Assembly: GCF_037893015.1 (NCBI RefSeq)
Contig: NC_133660.1
Location: 287,653,078 to 287,717,077, forward strand
Origin: Macrotis lagotis
Taxonomy: Eukaryota; Chordata; Mammalia; Peramelemorphia; Peramelidae
Direction: 5' to 3'
DNA length: 64,000 bases
Shown: piece by piece, positions 45,489 through 55,917 of the stretch
Numbering within the stretch: the stretch's first letter is position 1
How the letters are laid out: each line of letters begins with the position of its first letter
Position numbers and translations under genes: made by a program
Notes under the pieces: model-generated
Seen by the model: only the letters and a program-made list of their open reading frames with translations
Database searches by the model: none
What the model was told of the DNA's origin: nothing

Positions 45489-45984
45489 CCCTAAAAACCT
45501 TGACCTCCTTATCCACGAATTTCTTCACATGAGATGTAGTGAAGTTGCTAAATGAAAAGGACCAATAGGATTGGTTCGCAGTGTGTGTAGTCCCTGGGTA
45601 AAGCACTGTGGGATTCTGGTTTGCCATGGGTGTGTTCTGAGGAGTATTTGTTCCAGTCACATTCAGAACCACCATGGATGGATTCTGGGAATTCACCATT
45701 CCAGTAGGATCCAGGATCACCATAGAAGGATTCTGAATCACTGGGGTTGCATTGGACAAGTCTGCCATTCCAAGTGGATTCTGGGGTACGATGGGTGCAT
45801 TGAGGGGATTTGGAGCTCCTCTAACAATCTTGCAGGAACCTGTAAGACTTTCATCCCTGGGAAGGGTCCAAAGCTTTCAAAAACCACCGATGGATTGGTC
45901 TGAAAAGTGGCCACATTGTCTGGGATGACCATCACAGGTGTTCCATTGGTTGTCAACTCTGAGGCTGCCATGTTTTACCAATTG
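45489..45984 (-). pseudogene. MS4A18: MS4A18-like N-terminal exon
   Basis: Acceptor ATCTTTCAG, 13 untranslated bases, ATG at 45971-45969, donor GTAAGT. It opens MAASELTTNGTPVMVIPD in one frame; NPLGMADLSNATPVIQNPSM and what follows lie in another. ATG to donor is 483 bp, a multiple of three, so the two frame changes cancel in total length. Repeated NPSVV, NPSMV, NPSMV and NPTVL blocks are spaced irregularly. Confidence 0.75.
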
Positions 45985-46331
45985 CTGAAAGATATAAATT
46001 AAGGAAACCTATTTTTCTCTGGGAGAAAATCATCTTTATCTTCCTTTTGATTTCTAGCATCTTCATTAAAAGTCTCAGATGCTCCTGACCAAAAGACCCC
46101 TGCAATTCAATTCAATTTGATTCAATTCTGTTCTACAAACGTTTATCAAATATCTAGGGAACCAATGCTGGACCTGGAGTCAGAAAGCCATGAATTCAAG
46201 TCTGGCCTTAGATACTTATTAGCTTCATGACCAAGAGAAAGTCATTTTAAGCTCTCCCAGCCTCAGTTTCTCCATCTGTAAATGGGAATAATTATAGCAT
46301 CTGTCATCCATATTTGTTGTAAGGATAGAAT

Positions 46332-46333
<2 letters not shown>

Positions 46334-46378
<45 letters not shown>
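46334..46378. repeat. (GT)n microsatellite
   Basis: About 22 uninterrupted GT units at the end of a MIR copy. Confidence 0.97.
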
Positions 46379-46380
<2 letters not shown>

Positions 46381-46523
46381 AAATGCTTTGCGAACTTCAA
46401 AGTGCCAAATAAATGAGTTACTATTGCTGTGATTATTTCTATGTTCTAATTGGTCCTAATCTTGTGAGGTTTCTATCAAATCAAATCAATTTAAACAAAT
46501 GTTTAATAAACATTTACATTTTG

Positions 46524-46745
46524 TGAGGGGTAGCTAGATGGCACAATGGATATATTTGGGGGCCTGGAGTCCAGAACACTCATCTTTATGAATTCAAATC
46601 CAGCATTACTAGCTGTGTAACTCTGGGCAATTCACTTTACCCTTTTTGACTCAAGTTTCTTAAGGGTAAAATGAGCCAGAGAAGGAAATGGTGAGCTGAA
46701 AACCCCAATGGGGTCCCAAAGTCAGACATGAATGAATAACAATAA
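46524..46745 (+). repeat. CORE-SINE with RTE-type tail (MAR1-like)
   Basis: GGGTAGCTAGATGGCACAAT, AAATGAGCCAGAGAAGGAAA, AAAGTCAGACATGAATGAAT. Confidence 0.8.
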
Positions 46746-47316
46746 TGATGATATAAATGCCTGAATAAGACCTTTCTAAAGTGTTCCATTTCCTACTCTC
46801 AATTCTACTTTTTCATAAACCATGGAGATAGAATAAAAAAAAAGAAGGAAGTTGATATAATGTGGTCTCTGGTTTTCAGGAAATGCTGAGATGACAATCA
46901 GAAAGAAGTCAATCTTATTTTATAGATATGAATGCCGGGCTCCTGAGGGGAAGGTGGCTTGCCCACAGAGAAGAAGATAAGAGCTAGGAATGAAGGGCAG
47001 GACTTCTGTTTTCCATTCTAGTACCTTTTCCCCACCCTTGCCGTGTACACTGGATCCATGCCAGAAACCTTCATTTCTCCTTTTAAAAAGGTGATGGAGG
47101 TGATCAGGGAAGCCACCGCCTCACTGTTGGGGCTATTACAAACAATACATTACATTGCCAGTCCACTCACACCCTGTATATTCCGCGAATTGTTTGCACA
47201 CCTGCTTTATCAGGGCCAATTAGGCTCTCATGGTCAAGGTCTAGAAGCAGTGGGCTACATTTTATTAAGCTTTTGTGGTAATTCCAAAGATACCACTTCC
47301 TAGAGCTTAGAAAAAG

Positions 47317-47344
<28 letters not shown>
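47317..47344. repeat. (GT)n microsatellite
   Basis: Fourteen uninterrupted GT units. Confidence 0.95.
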
Positions 47345-47348
<4 letters not shown>

Positions 47349-47879
47349 AGAAGTAGATATGTACGCTTTTATAGATGTCTATATGCAACCATTGGAGAGA
47401 TCCTACGCTCTAGTTCAAAATCCATGCAGTATTCTGCGACTATTTCCTGTCCAACTAGTGAATAGTGAAGAAGAACCTTTGATTTGCTACCGAGTGGGGA
47501 CTGAGTATACCCTGAGGTGAACCTGGCGACCTCTGGGTAAGATCACTTGCTCTATCAGTGAGGAAATTCTCCCCTACATCAAGCCAAAATCTGCTTCTCA
47601 GGAACTTCAATGCCTTGCCCCTAGTTCTACTTTTCCTTTGAGTACGGGGCTTGGAAAAGCAGCGCTCTCCCAATAGTTAATAAATAGGAATTCAGTGGGA
47701 AGTATTTCATCTCTATGATTGTTGTTCAGTTGTTGAGCCATAGCTGACTCTTTGTGACCCTGTTTAGGGGTCTCACACGGCTAATAAGTTTCTGATGCTA
47801 CACTTGAATTCAGGTTCTCCTGACTCTAGTGATCCATTTACGGTGCTGCTGAGCTGCCCATATCATCTCTACGGAAATA

Positions 47880-48500
47880 ATTCTCAATCTATTTGTTCAG
47901 CCTTCATCTCTCTCCCACCTCCAGTTGCCTATTAGGGATCTCAAAAATCCCATAGACACCTTAAATTCAACATGTCCAAAACTAAACTCATCTTCCTTCC
48001 AAACTTTTCTATTACTGTCAAGGGTACCGCCATCTTCCCAGTCACTTAAGCTCACAACCGAGATGTCATCCTTGACTCTTCCTTTTCTCTTTGGTCCAAT
48101 TCAAATTATCTTTTTTGCTTTTGGGACCAGCCACTGGTGCAAAGTTGACCCAATTGCAGACGTGCATCAGTTAGCATTGGTTTACTTTATGGTGGGGCTG
48201 CTTGCTGCCTTGGGATGCCAATAAACTCCTTTTGTCTAATCTTGAATTAACCTTAATTGGACAAAGCCCAACCCAAGATTTCTTTTAACATTCTTTCCCA
48301 GATGGCCTTTTCTCTGCTCTGACATAGCTACCATGTTGGTGCAGCCTTCATTAACTCATATTTGGAAAAGTGCAATAAGCTACTGGTGGGTCTCCCTCTT
48401 TCACATTTCTTCCTGTTCCAGTACCTCTTCCACCCATGTGTCAAAGCACTCTTCCTAAAGAAATCTGACCTTGTCACCTCACCAACTTAATGGGAACATT
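47880..48500 (+). repeat. L2 LINE fragment with an insertion
   Basis: CATGTCCAAAACTAAACTCA, CTATTACTGTCAAGGGTACC, GTCATCCTTGACTCTTCC; resumes after about 48290 with CATTAACTCATATTTGGAAA, GCAATAAGCTACTGGTGGGT and ACCTTGTCACCTCACC. Confidence 0.75.
48105..48290. repeat. Insertion within L2, possibly a short LTR fossil
   Basis: Non-L2 stretch with GGATGCCAATAAACTCCTTT, an LTR-like poly(A) signal followed by a T-rich tail. Too short and too old for a firm family. Confidence 0.25.
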
Positions 48501-48810
48501 ATCAAGCAATTACAGGCTTTGAGATAAGGATAGGGGACTCAAAGCAACGATGCTATGCCTAGAAGAGCTTCTGTAATTTCTGAACTGGAAATGCATCCTT
48601 GGACATGGGTGAGAAGCCAGAACTGTTCAATGATTCAGGTCCCCCCCAACTTAAAATCCCAGAATCCTATGTGTTCCTCATTTGTCTTCATGTCATTCAA
48701 GAGACTCATAGTTTGAGAAGCAGCACGAATGGAATTGGTCATTAAAGAGACCTAGTTTCAGATCTCACCAATGAATATTGGTGCTGCTGTGGTTAAGTTT
48801 TCAAACCTTG

Positions 48811-48965
48811 GGGTGTCTAGGTGGCACAGTGGATAGAGCACCGGCCCTGGAGTCAGGAGTACCTGAGTTCAAATCCAGTCTCAGACACTTAATAATGACC
48901 TAGCTGTGTGGCCTTGGGCAAGTCACTTAACCCAATTTGCCTTGCAAAAAAAAACCCTAAAAAAA
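48811..48965 (+). repeat. tRNA-headed marsupial SINE
   Basis: GGGTGTCTAGGTGGCACAGT to CCAATTTGCCTTGCAAAAAA. Confidence 0.92.
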
Positions 48966-51189
48966 GTTTTCAAACCTCTGACCCTTAGATTTCCTCATCT
49001 ATTAAATGATGGGAGGGGGGTTGGCTCTTCGGACTCTAAATCTGTGATGTGTGTCCTATCTCTTATCTTTACAAAAGGAGAAATCGAGGCCTAGAATTGG
49101 GAGGGGACTTGCCCAGGAAATCCGGGCTAGTAATTTAAACCCTGGAATTATATCCAGGTCATCTGACTCCGTAGTCAGAAATTTGTCCACTAAATAATTT
49201 TTGAAAAATCAAAAATCAAAAATCAATTTTAACAGAAATAAACATGTTTAAATAAATAATATGATGATCGTTACTGCTACTTGTTATTTTTTATTTTTCC
49301 ACCACGGAAGGTGAGGATCTCTCAAACAAAGCCTTTCCTTCTCAGAGCCTTCTAGGGATCATTTGGAGGACCTGCGTCATTGATTCCTACCTCCTCTCCC
49401 TGAGACTTAGAGCAGCCCCCCGTCCCCAATTTTCGAGCTATCATATGGTAGAATGATGTGATATAGACTTACCCCTCTGCCTGAGCTGTGGCTGCTCAGA
49501 TCTGGCACCCTTAGGGCTCTGGGGGCCTCTGAAGCCCTATCCCAGAAACTTCTAGTAATAGGGCAACAAAAATAAAATCTCCCCTGAAATTCCAAAGTTC
49601 TCTTTGTCAATAAACTCCTTATCAGAGTGCACACTTGACCTTCTTTCTCTTCCCAAGGTTTTGATAGACATAATTTGGGTGGGTTTGGGCCAATGGTCAG
49701 ATGATTAGAAGTGAAAAGTTCTCTCTGCAATAGAAATGGGGAGCTTTGAAGTTAGACCAAGGGTTATTGTTAGATTTTTTCTGACCATTATTTGTTATAA
49801 TAATTATTATTGCTAACCTCTATATAATATTTTAAAGTTTGCAAAACATTTTGCACATGTCATTTGATCTCCACAATATCCCTGGGAAGTAGATGCCATT
49901 ATTATTGCCCATCTTACAGAGGCAAACAGAGGTAAAGTGTAAAAGGAAAAAGGAAAAGAGGTAAAGGGAAGTACCCAGCGTCCCACAGCTAGTGAGTGTC
50001 TGAGGCTGGATTTGAACCCAGTCTTCCCGACTCTAGTTCTAGCATGCTGTACATTGTACCACCTATCTCTTGTTTCCCTAGAGTCTTCCCTTATTCTCTA
50101 GAGGAAAGAACATATTTAGAGCTGAATGGAATCTCAAAAGTTATTGAATCCAACCCCGTTCATTTTGCATATGAAGAAACTGAGGCTCCCAGAAGGTAAA
50201 AACTTACCCATGATCACACTAGTGGTAAGTAGAAGAGTCACAATTTGAACCCAGATGTGATTCTAAATTCAGCTTCATTCCCACTGTCCTATGCTATTTT
50301 TGAGTGTGGATTTGAAACCCAGCTCTTCAGTTGCTTCCCGGGGTGATGTTGGGAGTCACTCAATCTCTTATAGACTTGGTTTCCTCCTTTATAATATGAG
50401 GTTGAGAAGAGTATCTGAATTACTTGGCTAATGGCTAAAGGCCTTGGAATAATGTGTCGTGAAATGCTTTATGAACTGAAGATCATTACATAAACTTGAG
50501 CAATTATTATTAACCTTCATTTCCTAGGACCTTAAAGTTTACAAAATGCTTCCCTGGTCTCTGGGAGCTGGTAGCCAGTATTATCTCCATTCCTTGAGTC
50601 TCAGGGACAATTAGGTGGGGCAGCATCATGTAAGACTGAACAGGATAAATTAGATAGAATCAACCAACCAAAATGCTTGAGAAATGTCGGAACCAGAGTT
50701 CTATGTGCCTCACACAGGAACTAGAATGAGCTAAGGTACAGAGGGGCATGGTTGAGGGCTGGGTTCATAGGATGATGGACTTGAGTTTGAAGGACCCCAG
50801 AGGCATTCCTGTTCAACATCTTACCCACCCCCCACTTCAGATGATGGACTGAGATCCCAAGAGGCTACATGACTTCTCAAGGTCCCGCAGATAACAATTG
50901 ATAGAGCTGAGACCTGAATCAGGGTCATCTGACTCAGAATCTAGAACTTTTCCCACTGTATATACAAAGAACAGTGATTAGTCTGGTTTGGCAGAAGCAT
51001 TGAATGTAAGAAGGTGAGAAAGGAGTGTGAGACAATGCTGGGAGGCCTGGTTGAAGCCAGATTATGTTCTCTCTTGAATATGGACAGATTCATAGCTCAC
51101 ATTTCTTTGATTTTAGAATCTAGAACATTATCCTACCCATAACAGATGTTCAGTAAATGAAGATAATGACACAAAGAACATCAACTATT

Positions 51190-51430
51190 ATTGCTGTTCA
51201 ATCATTCCTTACTCTTTGTGGCCCCATTTGGACTTTTCTTGGCAAAGATACTGGAGGGGTTTGCCATTTCCTTCTCCAGCTCATTTTTACCGTTGAGGAA
51301 ACCGAGGCAAACAGAATGAAATGACTTGACCATCATCCCACAGCTAGGAAGTGTCCAAGACCAGATTTGAACACAGGAAGATGAGTCTTTCCTACTCCAG
51401 GCCCATTATACCACCTAGTTGATGCAATTC
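51190..51430 (-). repeat. CORE-SINE with RTE-type tail (MAR1-like)
   Basis: TTTCTTGGCAAAGATACTGG, GAGGAAACCGAGGCAAACAG, ending CACCTAGTTG. Confidence 0.82.
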
Positions 51431-52104
51431 CATTACAGTGAATACACATTAGGATCTTTGGTTATCCAATGGTTTGCCATTTGGTTATTCCATGGAATGT
51501 GACTTAAAACTCATCGATAATTGTTACTGACCTAAAGTTGTCATTTGACAAAGACCAGTCTCACCCAGCCTCTGTCAAGTAGGATCTCAATGAGGAGTGA
51601 GTCCTTAGGGTGTTAACCCTAAGAAGATGGAAGCACTTGTCACCTGGCAGTGTCTAAAGAAAGTAAGATATTTCTGGGGTTTATAGGTTATTGTTAGAGA
51701 TTTATGAAGAATGATGCTATCATTGCAAAGCTTGTCAAAACCTGTGGACATATGTATTCAAGAGACCAGGTGGGGGGCTATTGGCATGGACCACTATGTA
51801 TTATGTCAGACTTTTTTGATACATTGGTTTTGTCAAACTATTTTTTAAAATCAATTTTATTGCTACATTGTGTTTAGAATTACCCTCACTTCTCCCAGTA
51901 TTTCTTCCCTTAATGTCATTCCATTAACCAAGAATTTTTTTAAAAGAAAAAAGCACAAAAGAAAAGGAGAGGAAAACCCCAGCAAAAATTATCAATATAT
52001 TGAAAAAAATCTTGTGATGTTACACACCCATGATCCACCCCTTTTCCCTCATTTCTGCAAAGGGAAATTGTTTTTTCTTCCTTTTTCTTCTTTGTTACAA
52101 GGGA

Positions 52105-52320
52105 TTGTTCTTGTTGCTTGTTCTCGAAAAAGACCATGACATCAGGGAAGCGAGGCAATGACATGTAAGTCAGTTGGATTTAAGTGGGGGGGGGGGCTGT
52201 GAAAAGTCCCCAGCTTCACTTTCGTCTCCATTGGAGTTGTCTGGGTTCAGTGACCAGATATGGATCAAGACGACTGGGAATGATCCTGGATGCAGTGGGA
52301 GACCTTGACTTTTTAAGAGG
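52105..52320 (+). repeat. Composite SINE module, copy 2
   Basis: GACCATGACATCAGGGAAG, GGATTTAAGTGG, CAGCTTCACTTTCGTCTCC, CCAGATATGGATCAAGACGA, CCTGGATGCAGTGGGA. Confidence 0.7.
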
Positions 52321-52406
52321 ATAGGTTTCTGGGAGACAGATGAAGAAGGGAAAGGGGGGGAGGAACACATTGGGAAGTGTTATAATAATAAAATATATCC
52401 ATAATA

Positions 52407-52412
52407 TTTATT
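52407..52412 (-). promoter_or_regulatory. Candidate MS4A8 poly(A) signal AATAAA
   Basis: AATAAA on the minus strand, about 455 bases after the MS4A8 stop, giving a 3' UTR of about 475 bases that would include the composite SINE at 52.1-52.3 kb only if a later site is used. Confidence 0.45.
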
Positions 52413-52865
52413 TTTAAACCCAAATGAATATAATGAATGAGCTATTTTGAGCCAATCATAACATAAAACAAAACAAAACAAAAGAAGAAGAAATTTCCCA
52501 GAGACCATGTCTTAGGTCAGCATCCCCTACCCTTGGAATATGTCCACATGCAGATTGTAGAGACCTGGATAAGCATGCCCAGGACAGGTCAAGTTTGCTC
52601 AAAGTCGTTTTGAGTTTTTTCTCATTTTTACAGAGGAAGTAAGACATGGAGGATTTGTGTCAGTACTTAGTGGAAGAGGGGAGTGAAGGTGGGCTGCCCA
52701 TGACTTGGCTCATATTGGTCTTCGGCCTCAGGGACAAAATGAGGTTAGGACACTTTGGGGAGAGGACAGCTTGCATCATATCCCCAAGAAAGATGAAAAG
52801 TGATGAATGCAATTCAGGAGAGCTGGAGAGGGATCATTTCCCTCAAGGTTCCACCTTGTGCTGGA

Positions 52866-52970
52866 TTATTGTTGCTGATTAACGGCATTTGAATAGAGTG
52901 GGGGATTTTCAGTTTGTTGAGGGATGACCATTGGATTTGCTATGTGAGTTGGGAGAACAGCTACAGGCAC
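52866..52970 (-). CDS. MS4A8: MS4A8 terminal coding exon
   Basis: Acceptor CTATTTCAG; 34 codons then TAA (52868-52866). Encodes VPVAVLPTHIANPMVIPQQT, then ENPPLYSNAVNQQQ. Confidence 0.9.
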   Translation of the reverse strand: MPVAVLPTHIANPMVIPQQTENPPLYSNAVNQQQ

Positions 52971-55874
52971 CTGAAATAGAGAGAAAGGAAGGGATTCCAG
53001 ATGGTCTCCTCCACTGGTGGCTCTTTCTCTTGGATGCTTTATAAACCAAGAGAAGGAGAAGTCATTGATTCCCAGGACTCACCTGGTTGGTTTGTGAGCA
53101 GAACATTAGGCATCCAAAATGACTGTATGTGCAGGCAATGAAAAACTCCAAGAGGGAAAAGATGAGCAACACAGATGAGATCCCCAATCCTGGGGCCTGA
53201 AAGGAGAAAAGATTAGGGAGTATCCTCTTTGAAAGGACCTGATATGTGCAGCTTTCATCCTTAGAGAGACAAGCATTCCCCCCTTTAGCCTCTGTTATTT
53301 CTCCCCAAACTTAAGGACAATATGGCACCCCTGAAGAGTAGTGCAGAGAAGTAACACTGAATGTTTGGTTCAAAGTTTGGAAACACCTGTGGTTGAATAG
53401 CACCCCTTCCTCCTAGGGCTGTTCTGAGGCGCAGATAAGGTAATTATTCAAAGTTCTTAGCAAAGAATTGGGCCCAGAGTAATCACTCCATAAATCTTAG
53501 CTACTGCTAGCTCTGGGAGGAAACTGAGTTTAAGAAAGGTTAAGTGATTTACTCAAAGTCATAGCCCTGGTAGATGGCTGAATAGGACCTGGAACCCAGA
53601 TCATTTGGCTCCAACACCTTGTTCTATGATGATACAAAGACAGAAATAGTCATTTGGCCCATTCAGTGGGTTCATACCCCACCTCATACACAAACTATGT
53701 GACCCATAGCTTCCTCATCTATAAAGCAAAAGGGTTGGATTTGATGATACTAGTCAGTCACATTTCAACAGTTCTTTGGGGCTTGTATAAATTTAAGCTT
53801 ACCTGTGAGGCAGGTAAGTCTAGGATTCTATCATCTGCAAAGAGATCTCACCAGCTGTTTGGGTGCAGGTAGATGCTCTTCCCTTTATCTCCACTTGTAA
53901 GAAATCTACACTTCTTGCAAGGCCAGGTCAAGATCACTTCCTCCAGAAAGTCTTCCTTCAACCCTCCCCATTATTAACAAGTAATCTCTTCTTTGAATGT
54001 TGAATGGAACTTTGTCCCTCCCTTAGGTTCTTACTGAATTCTCTCTATCCTAGAATTACCGGATTCAGTGGCTTCGGGCCTCGGTTTCATAGGATCGTAA
54101 ATTTAAAGCTAGATGAAAAGATGGAGACCCAGAGAAAGGAAGGGACTAGCTCAGAGTCACACAAGTGGGCAACACAGCTAGTATTCACATCCAGGTCCTC
54201 TGCCACTGAAGTCAGGGCCCTTGTCAGGGGACCTCAGTTTCCTTATCTGTAATGGACCCCTTCTCAAGGTCAATATTCTAAATTCCCCAAATATCCAGGA
54301 TTACAAAGGAAACCAATATGTTGATATTAAACTATTAATTAATAAATATTTTAATGATGAATGAAATATTTTTAAAAACAAATTTATGGGTCCTAGGTTG
54401 AGAACTCCTGGTAAGAGTGAAGGGGAAGAGGATAAGTCTGGAGTCACATGGCTTGTGGGATTGAATCTGAGCTCTGTCATTTAGCACCTTGTGGTCATCT
54501 CTCCTTGGTCTGGGTCTCAAGTTTCTGGAGGATGAGGCATCTGGGTGGTCCAGGGTACTGGGTTTGGAGCTAGGGAGATCTGAGTTCAAATCCTATCTCA
54601 AGTCCTGACTGTGTGATCTTGGACAAGTCATTAAACTTCTCTGCATCTCAATTTCCTCAGCCGTAGAATGGTGTAAAAGCACTTATTTTGCAGGAGTGTT
54701 GTTGGGATCAAATGAGATCATATTGGTGAAGCACTTTGAAAATCTCTTGGTGCTAAGTAAAAGCTAAGGATTATGTTCATTAAAAGGGGGTTAGGCTGGC
54801 TCTCTTCTAAGTCCCCTCCAAAAATGAATCTGTATTCCTTAAATTATAAGAGAGAGAACCCTAGCAACCAGGGCTTTGGGGGCCCTTGGTCTTCCTCCCC
54901 CCCAAGGTCTTCTGTCTTTGAGAGCTTTCCTGGGAATCAACACTTGAATGCTGCCCCTTTTCGGGGTGGGGGTGGGGGGATGGCCCGGCTGGCCTTTGAG
55001 GAAGTCCCATTGTCCCAAGCTCCTCTCTCTCTTGAAAACAAGTCTCTCTCCTGCTCCCCAACAGAATCAAAAGAAAAACTTCTATCTCTGGAAAAATGAG
55101 AGGCAGTCCAAGAGTAGGCATCCTGTCTTACAGGTGGAAGTTAGACAGCAAGCTGTGGCTGTCCCTGGGCTCAGCCACATCAGCTTGGATAAGTCACTGC
55201 TCCTGGGAGGCAGTGTTGCCATCTACAAAATCAGGGGACTGCATTAGATGACTTCTCTCCCAGCCCTGACATTCCCTGTTCTAAGATACCTCCCCCAGCT
55301 TTAACACTCTGGGCTAAGGTGCCTCACACGCAGCCCCTTAGACTTTCTATTATTCTAAATCCAACTAGAAGAGAGGCCCAGGAAGTCACCATAGGAGGAT
55401 ATGGAAGGGGGAATCCACAAGTACCCCGAATAATACAATTTGGAAATTGTTCAGCGACTTAGTTGAGATTTTTGGAAAGAACACAGTTCAGCATTGGTTC
55501 CTGTTAGGTACTAGTTCACTTTGGGGGCCACAATGCAAGAAACTCATTCATCCTGTTGAATTGAAGACCCATCAGTTCCATCTGTGGCTCTAGGAGCTAA
55601 GGAATATCTTGTACTCACCACCCCACTGTTGCTGCACTGGTAGTTGGGATAATAGTCATAACATATATAACTGCCTGAAAAGATGCTCAGCTCTGTGATG
55701 AAGAGGATGATGCCCACCAGTGAGAAGATGGCGCTGACAATGTTCATTCCCACGCTTCCACTCCTCTGAGAAAGATACATGTAGGTCATGGGAAAGGGGA
55801 GTTAGGACACATGGAGGAAGAGGTGCAGTGACTGCCTTGGTGTTTGAGGGAATGTGTATATGTGAGTGTAATAA

Positions 55875-55917
<43 letters not shown>

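Larger units (their letters stand above)
35080..45984 (-). pseudogene. MS4A18: MS4A18-like gene, probably broken
   Basis: Four exons are recognisable: 45489-45984, 38828-38936, 37476-37532 and 35080-35172. The place between MS4A8 and MS4A15 and a long N-terminal region ending SHVKKFVDKEVKVF point to MS4A18; the TM1 exon also resembles MS4A12. The N-terminus carries an irregular NP(S/T)xV repeat. Damage: the coding frame changes inside the first exon and again near its end; the TM1 exon is 109 bp, so its YPFWGG end is out of frame with its start; and the 57-bp exon has GAAAGT where the donor GTRAGT should be. The TM3 exon (93 bp) is intact. No TM4 or C-terminal exon was found downstream. Two of the frame changes fall at T5 runs, so assembly error remains possible for those. 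The donor change is harder to explain that way. Confidence 0.68.
45985..52400. other. Spacer between MS4A18-like gene and MS4A8: repeats, no gene recognised
   Basis: Holds MIR (46160-46330), a MAR1-like SINE (46524-46745), GT tracts (46334-46378 and 47317-47344), a SINE fragment (47728-47865), L2 (47880-48500, interrupted), a SINE (48811-48965), MIR (49800-50070) and a MAR1-like SINE (51190-51430). A splice-donor-like stretch ends at 49473. Sequence at 50.4-51.1 and 51.45-52.1 kb gave no confident call; 51845-52050 may be a LINE end. Confidence 0.5.

Noticed and set aside
45738-45846. End of the first frame of the MS4A18-like N-terminal exon (KVLQVPARLLEE...) as genuine protein
   Set aside because: The NPxxV repeat pattern continues in a different frame across the same bases, so this stretch is read out of frame.
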